Shown one piece after another: positions 55,016 to 63,386 of a DNA stretch of 64,000 nucleotides (position 1 is its first letter; the number at the start of each line of letters is the position of its first letter). The notes under the pieces were generated by a model. It saw only the letters and a program-made list of their open reading frames with translations, had not been told where the DNA came from and did no database searches. The position numbers and the translations under genes were made by a program. This stretch comes from Gammaproteobacteria bacterium (GTDB lineage: Bacteria; Pseudomonadota; Gammaproteobacteria; Pseudomonadales; Cellvibrionaceae): assembly GCA_004173475.1 (NCBI GenBank), contig SEBU01000009.1, forward strand, positions 1 through 64,000. Direction: 5' to 3'.

Positions 55016-56971
55016 ATGACCTGCTCTGCCCAATCGAAATCCGTGTCACGCCATTCAATAAAGTCGCAAACAATTTCTTCGGTTTTAAAATTTTCGTTTT
55101 TAAAAAAGTTGTTGGCGGTTGCAGCAGCTGGACTTATTGCGGCGCCATGTGTGGCTGCGCTTAGCGTTAAAGATGGCCAACTGGTAGATGCGAATGGTCA
55201 AGCTGTAGTTTTACGTGGGGTAACGATCAATCACGATTTGGCCCCCGAAAAAACAATTCAATCGCTAAAGGATGCGGCTGCCTTAGGTGCTAACTCTGCC
55301 CAAATTGAATTTACGTTGCGTGATTTCAGCGTGTTTCCGCGCCCAATTGTTGCGCAGATACGGCAGATAGTTGAAACCTGCAAACTGCAGAAATTGATTT
55401 GTGTGTTGGAACCTAACGACGTGGCCGGTTTTGGTACAACACCTGGTTCGACGAGCCCTTCAGGCACAGTTAGTTATTGGACGGACTTACGACAGCCGCT
55501 GATGGGCACTGAAAATTTCATCATCGTTGGCTTAGGCAATCAACATTTCGATAACGACTCTGCTAGCGCAAGCGTCTACCGGGACGGCATGGAAACCTAT
55601 ATCCAGGGATTGGACGCTCAGCTTTCTTTTGCAAACTTTGTAATCATGGTCGATGGCAATCGTTGGAGCCAGGATACCGATAGGGCGATGCATGACTTGG
55701 CTCGCAAGATTAATAACAATGAGTCATTGAAAAAGCAGGTTATTTACTCGGTCGATTTCTTTGATCAACACGTAAACCCCGACGCAGTGAGGGATTACAT
55801 CGAAGACTTTAAGAACATAGGGGCTCCTTTGGTTATCGGTGGTTTTGCGCCCGTCCCTTATTACCATCCCTTTTTCCAAGGCCCATTACCTTTAAATGCG
55901 CCGCTTCTGCCCGCTGAAGCTGTCATGCAATACGCGCAGCAACACAATGTGGGTTATTTCGCATGGAGTTGGAGCGGCAATAAGAACCCGGCTTTGGACC
56001 TGGTCAGTGATTGGAGCCCGGCCGCGCTGACACGATGGGGGCAACTCGCGTTCAACAGCGCTAACGGCATTAAAGCCACCTCCAAGTTGGCTAGCATATT
56101 CACGGACGGTTCGTCCTCCAGCAGCTCATCTGCCAATAGGCCACCGGTCGCGAATATTTCAGTCGCAGCAGACCCAAATTCATGCCATAGCCAGGTTCTT
56201 TCGGGCCTTGGTTCAACCGATCCGGATGGCGACACATTGACTTATGAGTGGGAAAATCTTGCATTCGCCTATAGCCCAACCTTTGAATACCCAGAGATCT
56301 CCACGCTTGTTGAGCAAGGTAAGGAAGTTCTTTGGCAGCTTAAGGTGCGGGATGGTAAAGGGGGAGTTGATACCGAGACCTTTAACCAAACTTACGTGGA
56401 CAACTGTGCAAGCAGTTCAAGCTCCTCAGTTTACTCATCGACCTCCTCGGTTCGCTCATCGAGTTCTTCTGTTCGTTCTACGTCCTCAAGCTCTGCAGGT
56501 TACTCAAGCTCAAGTAAATCATCAGCGTCGTCTAGTCTGGCGAAATCGTCGAGTTCGTCAAGGGTATCAAGCTCATTCACCTCGGTAAAACCATCCAGTT
56601 CATCTCAGCCTTCAAGCCTTTCATCAAGTTCAAAAAGTGTTTCGAGCGCTGCTTCGTCGGTAGCGGCGCAGGGCAGTTGTACTTATGTGGTCAACAACCA
56701 ATGGAGCCAAGGTTTTACCGCGTCGATTCGCGTAAAAAACACGGGTACACAGCCGATTAACGGATGGAACGTGACTTGGCAATACACCGATGGCTCCAGC
56801 ATTACCGGCTCATGGAATACAAGCTTGAGCGGCACTAATCCTTACGCCGCAAAAAACCTGAGCTGGAACACGATCATCAAGCCCGGGCAAACCGTCGAGT
56901 TTGGCTTCCAGGGCAAAAAGCCGGCAGGCGCAGCTGGCGTGCCTAAGGTTACGGGTTCAGTTTGCCAGTAA
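55016..56971 (+). CDS. GH5_8-fold pseudoenzyme with serine linker and CBM2
   Basis: An exported 651-residue protein (long-n-region signal peptide ending near 48). Residues 49-362 follow GH5_8 mannanases block by block (ICVLEPNDVAGFG, FIIVGLGNQHFDN, IMVDGNRWSQD, GYFAWSWSGN), but the catalytic glutamates are replaced: the acid/base NEP is NQH (Gln 176) and the nucleophile GEF is GGF (Gly 276). Other active-site residues differ too (EVHD to EPND, HMY to DFF). So it should not hydrolyse mannan. A PKD/Ig-like domain (about 375-460), a serine linker (about 465-550) and a CBM2 (GSCTYVVNNQWS to the end) follow. It is probably a glycan-binding protein. AAAAAGGAAATGCT precedes the ATG. Confidence 0.88.
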   Translation: MTCSAQSKSVSRHSIKSQTISSVLKFSFLKKLLAVAAAGLIAAPCVAALSVKDGQLVDANGQAVVLRGVTINHDLAPEKTIQSLKDAAALGANSAQIEFTLRDFSVFPRPIVAQIRQIVETCKLQKLICVLEPNDVAGFGTTPGSTSPSGTVSYWTDLRQPLMGTENFIIVGLGNQHFDNDSASASVYRDGMETYIQGLDAQLSFANFVIMVDGNRWSQDTDRAMHDLARKINNNESLKKQVIYSVDFFDQHVNPDAVRDYIEDFKNIGAPLVIGGFAPVPYYHPFFQGPLPLNAPLLPAEAVMQYAQQHNVGYFAWSWSGNKNPALDLVSDWSPAALTRWGQLAFNSANGIKATSKLASIFTDGSSSSSSSANRPPVANISVAADPNSCHSQVLSGLGSTDPDGDTLTYEWENLAFAYSPTFEYPEISTLVEQGKEVLWQLKVRDGKGGVDTETFNQTYVDNCASSSSSSVYSSTSSVRSSSSSVRSTSSSSAGYSSSSKSSASSSLAKSSSSSRVSSSFTSVKPSSSSQPSSLSSSSKSVSSAASSVAAQGSCTYVVNNQWSQGFTASIRVKNTGTQPINGWNVTWQYTDGSSITGSWNTSLSGTNPYAAKNLSWNTIIKPGQTVEFGFQGKKPAGAAGVPKVTGSVCQ

Positions 56972-56979
56972 CGCCTAAC

Positions 56980-57001
56980 GCCGCCTAACGGCGGCTTTTT
57001 T
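56980..57001 (+). terminator. Rho-independent terminator after the GH5_8-like gene
   Basis: GCCGCC-TAAC-GGCGGC followed by TTTTTT, about 10 nt after the stop. Confidence 0.85.
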
Positions 57002-57024
57002 CGAACTTGAATGAGGAACAGTTA

Positions 57025-57765
57025 ATGAACTTAAAACCCTTGTTGTTATGGTGCAGCGCTAGCGCGTTGTTGTTGGGTGCATTGGGCGCACAAGCTGGCC
57101 TGGTGACCGGCACTTTTAGCGGAGTGATCCTGGCAAGTGAAGATGCCGACTCCGGAAATGATTCGGTAGACGTTTGGAACGGCGATATAAGCGGGCAAGC
57201 ATTTACCGGAAAGGTATGGTGGTCCACCGACTTGCCTTCAGACGGTTTTGGCGGCGCAGAGAAGGGTAGTTATTTCACAAATTCAAATGGTTTGTTAGGG
57301 CTGGAGTACACCATCGACGGCAAATCTTTTATCGTTTCAAACAATGACTACCCGGGCATGAAGGCGAGCAATGTTGATGTGTACGAATCCGTTATTATTG
57401 ACAACCCTTCAGATGGATCGACCGTAGACGAATTTATTCACATAGCCGACGGCAGCTACTACGAACGCGCCAACGGGGATTACATGCGCAAATCCAGCAA
57501 CCTCGGCTTGGTTAATTTGCAAGTAGGATTAGAAGGCGTTGGCCTGGAACAGGATTTCTCCTACATCGCGCCTGCAAATGAGAATTACAGCTATGCCTAC
57601 CTTTTTCTGGATGGACGCGCGAAGGGTAAATCTATAGATGCGATGGCCTACATGCAGATCAACGAATTCCACCTTTCGACAACCTCCACATCTGTGCCTG
57701 AACCTTCAACCTTGGTTTTGATGGGATTGGGATTATTGGGGCTGGGCTTGCGTCGTCGCCGGTAA
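57025..57765 (+). CDS. PEP-CTERM exported protein
   Basis: A 246-residue exported protein with signal peptide (to about 27, LGAQAGLV) and a C-terminal sorting signal: VPEPSTLVLMG, a hydrophobic helix and RRRR, the PEP-CTERM signal processed by exosortase. The mature part is acidic (GVILASEDADSGNDSVDVWN), has many aspartates and likely binds a surface or polysaccharide; no catalytic motif seen. ATG 57025 with GAGGAACAG upstream is preferred over the TTG at 57007. It sits between two GH5 genes. No exosortase gene is in the window. Confidence 0.8.
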   Translation: MNLKPLLLWCSASALLLGALGAQAGLVTGTFSGVILASEDADSGNDSVDVWNGDISGQAFTGKVWWSTDLPSDGFGGAEKGSYFTNSNGLLGLEYTIDGKSFIVSNNDYPGMKASNVDVYESVIIDNPSDGSTVDEFIHIADGSYYERANGDYMRKSSNLGLVNLQVGLEGVGLEQDFSYIAPANENYSYAYLFLDGRAKGKSIDAMAYMQINEFHLSTTSTSVPEPSTLVLMGLGLLGLGLRRRR

Positions 57766-57795
57766 GCTGTTAACGCAACACGTTCATCTAAACAG

Positions 57796-57822
57796 GCCCC
57801 GGCAATTTGCTGGGGCTTTTTT
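57796..57822 (+). terminator. Rho-independent terminator after the PEP-CTERM gene
   Basis: GCCCCGGCA-ATT-TGCTGGGGC (one G-U) followed by six T, 30 nt after the stop. Confidence 0.85.
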
Positions 57823-57933
57823 ATTTTTGGGGATATACGTCCAACATCGCTAATGAATACGCATAGCGCTGCAAAAGCCTCTTTTAAGCCTCCTTAGCCA
57901 GTTCTACATCAGTCACTTTGCGATTTTCTTAAG

Positions 57934-57947
57934 GTGGGAGCTCCCAC
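57934..57947. promoter_or_regulatory. Perfect palindrome upstream of the GH5 gene, candidate LacI-type site
   Basis: GTGGGAGCTCCCAC resembles the TGGGAGCGCTCCCA operators of LacI-type cellobiose regulators, but lacks the central CG, so spacing differs by two bp. No LacI gene lies in the window. Confidence 0.35.
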
Positions 57948-58150
57948 TTTAATCCCTCACCCTAAAGTAGGTGGTCTGCTGTGGCGCCTAACTAGATACT
58001 CGCTCTCACCTGCTGCTCGCTAATTGCCAGTACGGAAGGCTAAAAATAAGATTTACGCAATTGCGCATTGGCGATGCGGGGCCCAGGCATGAACAACTCC
58101 GTTGTTCGAGTTCAGGTGTTTATTCCACAACAATAAAGATGAGAAAACCT

Positions 58151-60028
58151 ATGAATACGATACTTATTAATGGAGCGTGCGCCAGTCGGCGTTCGTCCGT
58201 CAAAATTCTTAAAACTTTAATGAGTGCCGCTTGTGGTTTAGCGCTAGCGGCCAGCGTTGATGCAGCCGTACAACCCATTACCACCCAAGGTAATAAGGTG
58301 CTTTTTGGCGGACAACCGGGCAGTGTTTCAGGCATGAGTCTGTTTTGGGATATCTGGGGTTTCGAAAAATATTACAGTGCTAACACGGTCGGTTGGCTCG
58401 CCAAAGACTGGAATGCGAAACTGGTGCGCACCGCCATCGCGGTAGAGGAAGGTGGTAGCGACAGTTTTATGAACAATCCAGGCCTGCACAAAGCGCGAGT
58501 GAAAGCAGTCGTTGAAGCTGCGATTGCCAATGATATGTATGTGATTATCGATTGGCACACGCACCACGTAGGCGGTGCTATCACCAATGCGGCTATCAGC
58601 TTCTTTACGGAGATGGCGCAGACTTACGGCAACACGCCCAATGTGATTTTCGAAATTTTCAATGAGCCATGGGACGACGTTTGGTGGGATTCACAAATCA
58701 AACCCTATGCCTTACAAGTTATCCCCGCGATTCGTAATACCGGTGCGAAAAACCTGATCATTGTTGGGACCCGGGCTTGGTCACAACGGGTTGATGAGGC
58801 TGCCGCCAATCGTATAACTGGCTACGACAATATCGCGTACACCCTCCACTTCTACGCTGGCAGCCACGGCCAATGGTTACGTGATACCGCGCAAGGTGCC
58901 TTGAACAGTGGCATCCCTTTGTTTGTTACTGAATGGGGTTCCGTAAACGCGGATGGCAACGGCGGCGTAAACAGTAGCGAAACCTGGGCCTGGGTTGACT
59001 TCATGAAAAAGAACAACATCAGCAACGCCAATTGGTCTGTCAGCGATAAAGCAGAAGGCGCATCCGCCTTGACACCCAATACCGGTGCGTCCAATTGGAC
59101 CAACAACCAACTTACCAACTCGGGCGCTTTGGCCAAAGACATCATTTCTAATTGGCCACAAGCCGGTGGAGATGGCGGTGGTGGCGGCAGTGATTGTGCA
59201 GAAGTCGCATTGCCAGGAACTATTCAAGCCGAAGCTTACTGTGCGATGAGCGGCGTAAAAATCGAGAGCACATCAGATGCCGGCGGCGGATCAAATGTTG
59301 GTTATATCGATACGGGTGATTGGTTCAAATACGACGTGGATATTCCAGCGGTGGGCACTTACACAGTGTCCTATCGTGTCGCGGCAGCCGCAGCTGGTGG
59401 TGTGATTCAACTGGAAAAGGCCGGCGGAAATCCTGTTTACGGTACGGTTAATGTTCCTGCAACCGGCGGCTGGCAAATCTGGACTACGGTTTCCAACACG
59501 GCGCAATTACCTGCCGGCAAACAAAGCCTGGGCATCGCCGCTAAAGCCGGTGGCTTCAATCTTAACTGGATAAAAGTCGAACGCTCCGGTTCCAGTTCCA
59601 GCGGTTCCTCCAGCTCTTCATCCACCACTACCCCAATTGCTACGCTACAGGCCGAAAGCTTTTCGCAAATGAGTGGCGTTCAAACTGAAGGGACCGGTGA
59701 TACCGGCGGCGGTTTAAATGTTGGCTACATAGATAGCGGCGACTGGCTTTCCTATGCGGGCACGCCTATTTCAATTCCTGAAACCGGCACTTACACCATT
59801 GAATACCGTGTTGCGAGTGCCGTAGGTGGGGGTGTTTTAAGTTTTGAAGAAGCCGGCGGCTCACCTTCTTATACCACCCTAAGTTTGGCTAACACGGGCG
59901 GCTGGCAAAATTGGACGACGGTAAAGAGCACCATCACCCTTACTGCCGGTATGCATAAGTTCGGCATCAAGGCTAATAAGGGTGGCTGGAATATCAACTG
60001 GTTCAGCATTACCAAAGGCGTTAAGTAA
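58151..60028 (+). CDS. GH5 endoglucanase with two CBM6 modules
   Basis: A secreted cellulase of about 625 residues (signal peptide to near 38, SVDAAV). The GH5_2-like catalytic domain (about 40-340) has YVIIDWHTHH, FEIFNEPWDD (acid/base Glu), TLHFYAGSHG and LFVTEWGSV (nucleophile Glu), all intact. After a glycine linker come two CBM6 modules (LPGTIQAEAYCAMSGVKIE to FNLNWIKVE, and ATLQAESFSQMSGVQTE to NINWFSITKG) joined by a serine linker. The frame opens at 58061; ATG 58151 has GAGAA upstream, and ATG 58139 is the alternative. It cuts internal beta-1,4 bonds of cellulose. Confidence 0.93.
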   Translation: MNTILINGACASRRSSVKILKTLMSAACGLALAASVDAAVQPITTQGNKVLFGGQPGSVSGMSLFWDIWGFEKYYSANTVGWLAKDWNAKLVRTAIAVEEGGSDSFMNNPGLHKARVKAVVEAAIANDMYVIIDWHTHHVGGAITNAAISFFTEMAQTYGNTPNVIFEIFNEPWDDVWWDSQIKPYALQVIPAIRNTGAKNLIIVGTRAWSQRVDEAAANRITGYDNIAYTLHFYAGSHGQWLRDTAQGALNSGIPLFVTEWGSVNADGNGGVNSSETWAWVDFMKKNNISNANWSVSDKAEGASALTPNTGASNWTNNQLTNSGALAKDIISNWPQAGGDGGGGGSDCAEVALPGTIQAEAYCAMSGVKIESTSDAGGGSNVGYIDTGDWFKYDVDIPAVGTYTVSYRVAAAAAGGVIQLEKAGGNPVYGTVNVPATGGWQIWTTVSNTAQLPAGKQSLGIAAKAGGFNLNWIKVERSGSSSSGSSSSSSTTTPIATLQAESFSQMSGVQTEGTGDTGGGLNVGYIDSGDWLSYAGTPISIPETGTYTIEYRVASAVGGGVLSFEEAGGSPSYTTLSLANTGGWQNWTTVKSTITLTAGMHKFGIKANKGGWNINWFSITKGVK

Positions 60029-60098
60029 AGCTTCAACTTATTGAGGAGCTATGAACGAATAGATTCAGGAGGTTGCACACTAAAAACGGATTTTCTTT

Positions 60099-60130
60099 GC
60101 CGCGCATTATATTTGCGCGGCTTTTTTTTG
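60099..60130 (+). terminator. Rho-independent terminator of the GH5 gene
   Basis: GCCGCGCA, a 7-nt loop, TGCGCGGC and eight T, about 70 nt after the stop. Confidence 0.9.
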
Positions 60131-60215
60131 CACCATGGAAAACGCTCTACATCAATATCACTCGGTGCGAAAAAGCTTATTTGGTCGCCAAATTAGTCCA
60201 CTAAAAATGATCGGC

Positions 60216-61364
60216 TTATTCACCCAGCGTTTTACGATAATTATTGCGAAACTCAGACGGCGTAACGCCCACAATGCGTTTGAAAAATCGGTGAAAGGCT
60301 GACTGACTGTTGAAACCGGACTTATAAATAATATCCAGAATCGTATCGTCTTTATGTGCGTCAGACGTAAGTAAACGCTTTGCTTCTTCAACTCTGTAGC
60401 CATTAATAAATTCGAAAAAATTTGATTTGTAATGAGAATTTATAATATTGGAAACATCCCTGGCGCGCAGGCCAATTTGTTCAGAGAATCGCTCCAAATT
60501 AATTTGGCTTTCCAGATGCAATTTTTGCTCGTGAATGGCGCGCTCAATAATGCTGATTTTATTATCCAGCTGCACAACCTCAACCGGTTTAGTAACACTC
60601 ACAGGTTCAACATGTAACAACTGGCGGGTATTAACCAGGCCAAACACACATAAAACGTTCACCAGAATAACCGTGAAATAATTATTTATTGTGCCCACCA
60701 AATCATTCATATCACCGCTGATATAGTCGCCCAGGAAATAGCCTACAAACGACCATAACCAGTGGATAAAAAATCCCCCTAAAACAATTTCAGCCCAGCG
60801 CAACTCCTTTTCAGGAATAATCGAATAGACCTGCTTCTGCCGTTGTCGCAAGCGAAACTCTACGCGAAAGCAAGACAGTACATAAATAAGCGGTGAACAG
60901 CGCACTATCGCCCAAATAAATTTAACCGCTGCCCTATCCCGCTCGGCCAAAGCTGGCCAATTCCACGGAAGCCACTCAGTGACATTCACGTTAAAGATAA
61001 GAATTAAACTCGCGGCCAATAACGTTGGTAATAAATGAACTAGATTTATCCAGCGCCGCACGACAATCGTTTCGGAGAGCGAGCGAAGGTAGAAATACAA
61101 ACACGGCCCTTGCAACAATAAACACACCGATAACACCAGCGGCACTAAATTCCAATAAGCAATAGCCAAGCTTTGCAGCGATGCGTTCCAGGTTATTAAA
61201 GTTGTGACCAAAGTGCCTGCTATCAGCACAAAAAACAGCGCTAAAAAATTTCGCGACTGAACTTGAGTGCTTGGCATGAACTTAAATAAGGCGCACAAGA
61301 AAATTGATTCCGCAAACGTGAGAACCAAAATAACTTCGTGCAAATTAAGAAAAGTATTTTTCAT
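60216..61364 (-). CDS. Membrane-bound AraC-family regulator, copy 2
   Basis: A 382-residue paralogue of the regulator at 36734. It shares the start (MKNTFLNLHEVILVLTFAE versus MKNPIFNTHDLILVLTLAV), about seven hydrophobic segments over 240 residues, and the C-terminal AraC domain (INLERFSEQIGLRARDVSNIINSHYKSNFFEFINGYRVEEAK, then LDIIYKSGFNSQSAFHRFFKRIVGVTPSEFR). It converges with the GH5 endoglucanase gene about 190 bp away. Signal and targets are unknown. Confidence 0.85.
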   Translation of the reverse strand: MKNTFLNLHEVILVLTFAESIFLCALFKFMPSTQVQSRNFLALFFVLIAGTLVTTLITWNASLQSLAIAYWNLVPLVLSVCLLLQGPCLYFYLRSLSETIVVRRWINLVHLLPTLLAASLILIFNVNVTEWLPWNWPALAERDRAAVKFIWAIVRCSPLIYVLSCFRVEFRLRQRQKQVYSIIPEKELRWAEIVLGGFFIHWLWSFVGYFLGDYISGDMNDLVGTINNYFTVILVNVLCVFGLVNTRQLLHVEPVSVTKPVEVVQLDNKISIIERAIHEQKLHLESQINLERFSEQIGLRARDVSNIINSHYKSNFFEFINGYRVEEAKRLLTSDAHKDDTILDIIYKSGFNSQSAFHRFFKRIVGVTPSEFRNNYRKTLGE

Positions 61365-61600
61365 TATCTCGCTCTGGCCGCGCTATAAGAATGACACTAC
61401 GCGGAGAAGGCAATCGCTGGATCATTATGTTCCGCCAATAGTAGCAGTTGCACGTAACGAAATTTTAACTAAAATCAAATTTCGTATGCTTAAATTTTAG
61501 ATGCAAAACGACTATAAGCAATGTCTTCATAAATTTGAGTTACGCAAGCGCAACAGCTATGACGAGATAGACTGGAATTACACCTAAGAGAAAACTTAAC

Positions 61601-62080
61601 TTGAAACTTAAAAACCTTGGCCTTATCGCCGCCGCTTTACTAGCGTTAAATGTTTTGGCTGTTGAGCCTGTTCATGAGGCTCAACTTTCTACTAACTTAA
61701 GAAATGGTATGACCTGGGTCGAAGTGGATAACGGAACTCCGATGAATGTTGATGAATTTAATCAACACACGGATGGTCGCGAAAGATCCACATTCTGCAA
61801 GAACGGCGAGTGTGATTCTTTGCCATACCTGGTTAAAGGAAATGCGCCTGAATATCCAATTAAATTTTTGCGCGAAGAAATTACCGGTCAAGTTGTTGTT
61901 GCTTTCACTATCGATATTAAAGGGCGTGTCATCCATCCTGAAATTCATTCAGCTACCCGGCCAGAGTTTGCAAAATCAGTCATTACGGCAATAAGCGCTT
62001 GGGAATTTAGCCCAGCGATGCTTCATGGTAGACCAGTTGAGATAAGGGTTCAGCAAACATTTCCGTTTGTGTTGCGCTAG
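61601..62080 (+). CDS. Exported TonB C-terminal-domain protein
   Basis: A 159-residue protein with a signal peptide (about 1-20, NVLAVEP) and a C-terminal TonB_C domain (about 78-158: GNAPEYPIKFLREEITGQVVVAFTIDIKGRVIHPEIHSATRPEFAKSVITAISAWEFSPAM). It lacks the membrane anchor and proline-rich arm of a true TonB, so it is not an energy transducer by itself. The start is TTG 61601, since the signal peptide begins there (AGAGAAAAC upstream). Two cysteines (CKNGEC) may form a disulfide. Confidence 0.75.
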   Translation: MKLKNLGLIAAALLALNVLAVEPVHEAQLSTNLRNGMTWVEVDNGTPMNVDEFNQHTDGRERSTFCKNGECDSLPYLVKGNAPEYPIKFLREEITGQVVVAFTIDIKGRVIHPEIHSATRPEFAKSVITAISAWEFSPAMLHGRPVEIRVQQTFPFVLR

Positions 62081-62164
62081 GATTTAAAACGCTTGGTAAC
62101 AACAAACTTTCATTTTTATCAACTACCTGATAATTTCACTTTAATTTCAACAGAGGAAGTAGGT

Positions 62165-62581
62165 ATGAGCGATACTAAAATCACGATTGAAGCAACAATT
62201 TCTGCAGATACACAAAAGGTTTGGTCTTACTGGACTCAACCAGCACATATCACGAAATGGAATTTTGCGTCAGATGATTGGCAATGCCCATGGGCGACAA
62301 ACGATCTTCGTAAAGGTGGAAAATATTCTGCTCGCATGGAAGCGAAAGATGGTAGTTTTGGTTTTGAATTTTCCGCAATTTATGATGAAGTCATTGAATA
62401 TGAGAAGATGACTTACACCATAGGCGATGGCAGGGAGGTGACCACAGAATTCAAGGCAGAAGGTGATAAGACAAAAGTTACCACAGTATTTGATGCAGAA
62501 AATCAAAATCCAATCGAGATGCAACGTGGCGGCTGGCAGTCCATCTTGGATAATTTTAAATCCTACGTTGAGAGCAATTAA
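62165..62581 (+). CDS. SRPBCC / AHSA1-like protein
   Basis: A 138-residue protein of the START/AHSA1 fold (KITIEATISADTQKVWSYWTQPAHITKWNFASDDWQCPWATNDLRKGGKYSARMEAKDG, then GGWQSILDNFKSYVES). Ligand unknown. The frame opens earlier at 62093, but ATG 62165 has a strong GAGGAAGTAGGT site and matches the family start. It lies 85 nt after the TonB_C gene, so they may be co-transcribed. Confidence 0.88.
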   Translation: MSDTKITIEATISADTQKVWSYWTQPAHITKWNFASDDWQCPWATNDLRKGGKYSARMEAKDGSFGFEFSAIYDEVIEYEKMTYTIGDGREVTTEFKAEGDKTKVTTVFDAENQNPIEMQRGGWQSILDNFKSYVESN

Positions 62582-62590
62582 AAAATTCCG

Positions 62591-63205
62591 GTGAACAAAT
62601 TTCTATTATTTATTTTATTAACGGGTCTCTCTAGCTTTGTGCATGCGTCGGGGCTGGGGTGGACCGTTCAGTCTTTTGACTGGAAGAAATTTGCTGCGGA
62701 TAAAACCGAAATAGACGCATCTGTCAAAAGATGCATCGCCCTGGATAATGAAGAGGTGCGCTGGTGCGGTGAGCGGGAAATAGTGAAGCGATTTATTGGA
62801 ACGCGTGAACAAAAAGCAACTTCGGTTGGAAACTATGACGCTAAAGATGTTGTCCCGTTAAATTTTGAATATTTCGCAGTACCGGTGTTTAGGGAAGCCT
62901 ACAAATTCCAATCGAGAAAAAACCTTACGACCCTGTTTGGGCTTTTTAAAAACGGCCGAAGCGAATGGAAAGATCAATGGACTGGCTGCGAAGCCTATCC
63001 TGACATGTCGTGGGATTGTACTAACGCCTACGTGTTAATGCGGCCTGAAGAGGTGCAAATATTTAGACGCGAGGTTGATAGTCTAATCGGCAGAAAGATT
63101 TCTACTGCCTATGAATATTTTCAGCAGGATTTAGGTGTAATGAAAATAATTTTAGATGCGGCAGTGAAGGATAACAGAGCCCTGCTTTTTTATGCGCAGG
63201 ATTAA
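62591..63205 (+). CDS. Exported hypothetical protein
   Basis: A 204-residue protein with a signal peptide (cleavage near HAS, 20), not recognised. The mature part has four cysteines (RCIALDNEEVRWCG, WTGCEAYPDMSWDC) and many aromatic residues. The start is GTG 62591, nine nt after the SRPBCC stop, so it is likely in the same operon. Length and smooth composition support a real gene. Confidence 0.6.
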   Translation: MNKFLLFILLTGLSSFVHASGLGWTVQSFDWKKFAADKTEIDASVKRCIALDNEEVRWCGEREIVKRFIGTREQKATSVGNYDAKDVVPLNFEYFAVPVFREAYKFQSRKNLTTLFGLFKNGRSEWKDQWTGCEAYPDMSWDCTNAYVLMRPEEVQIFRREVDSLIGRKISTAYEYFQQDLGVMKIILDAAVKDNRALLFYAQD

Positions 63206-63274
63206 TTCTGCATAATCGAGCGGTTAATCAGTCGTTGCACTCGGTTGATCGAAGTATTTTCAAATAATCATGAT

Positions 63275-63305
63275 GCTAAGTGGTCAAAAAAATCGACCAC
63301 TTAGC
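63275..63305. terminator. Perfect 11-bp inverted repeat between convergent genes
   Basis: GCTAAGTGGTC and GACCACTTAGC around a 9-nt A-rich loop, between the stops at 63205 and 63387. It could end transcription from either side, although only the minus strand has T-rich sequence in the loop and no clear T-run follows. Confidence 0.5.
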
Positions 63306-63386
63306 GTTAGGAAAATAAATAAGAACCCAACTGATGTTTGAAGCTTTTTTATTTCCTTTAAATTATCAGTGGTTTGAAACTTTGCC

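Larger units (their letters stand above)
57766..58150. other. Leader of the GH5 endoglucanase gene with a 14-bp palindrome
   Basis: About 385 bp. A terminator (57796-57822) ends the PEP-CTERM transcript. GTGGGAGCTCCCAC (57934-57947) is a perfect 14-bp palindrome about 200 bp before the endoglucanase start. Otherwise nothing is seen. Confidence 0.55.
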
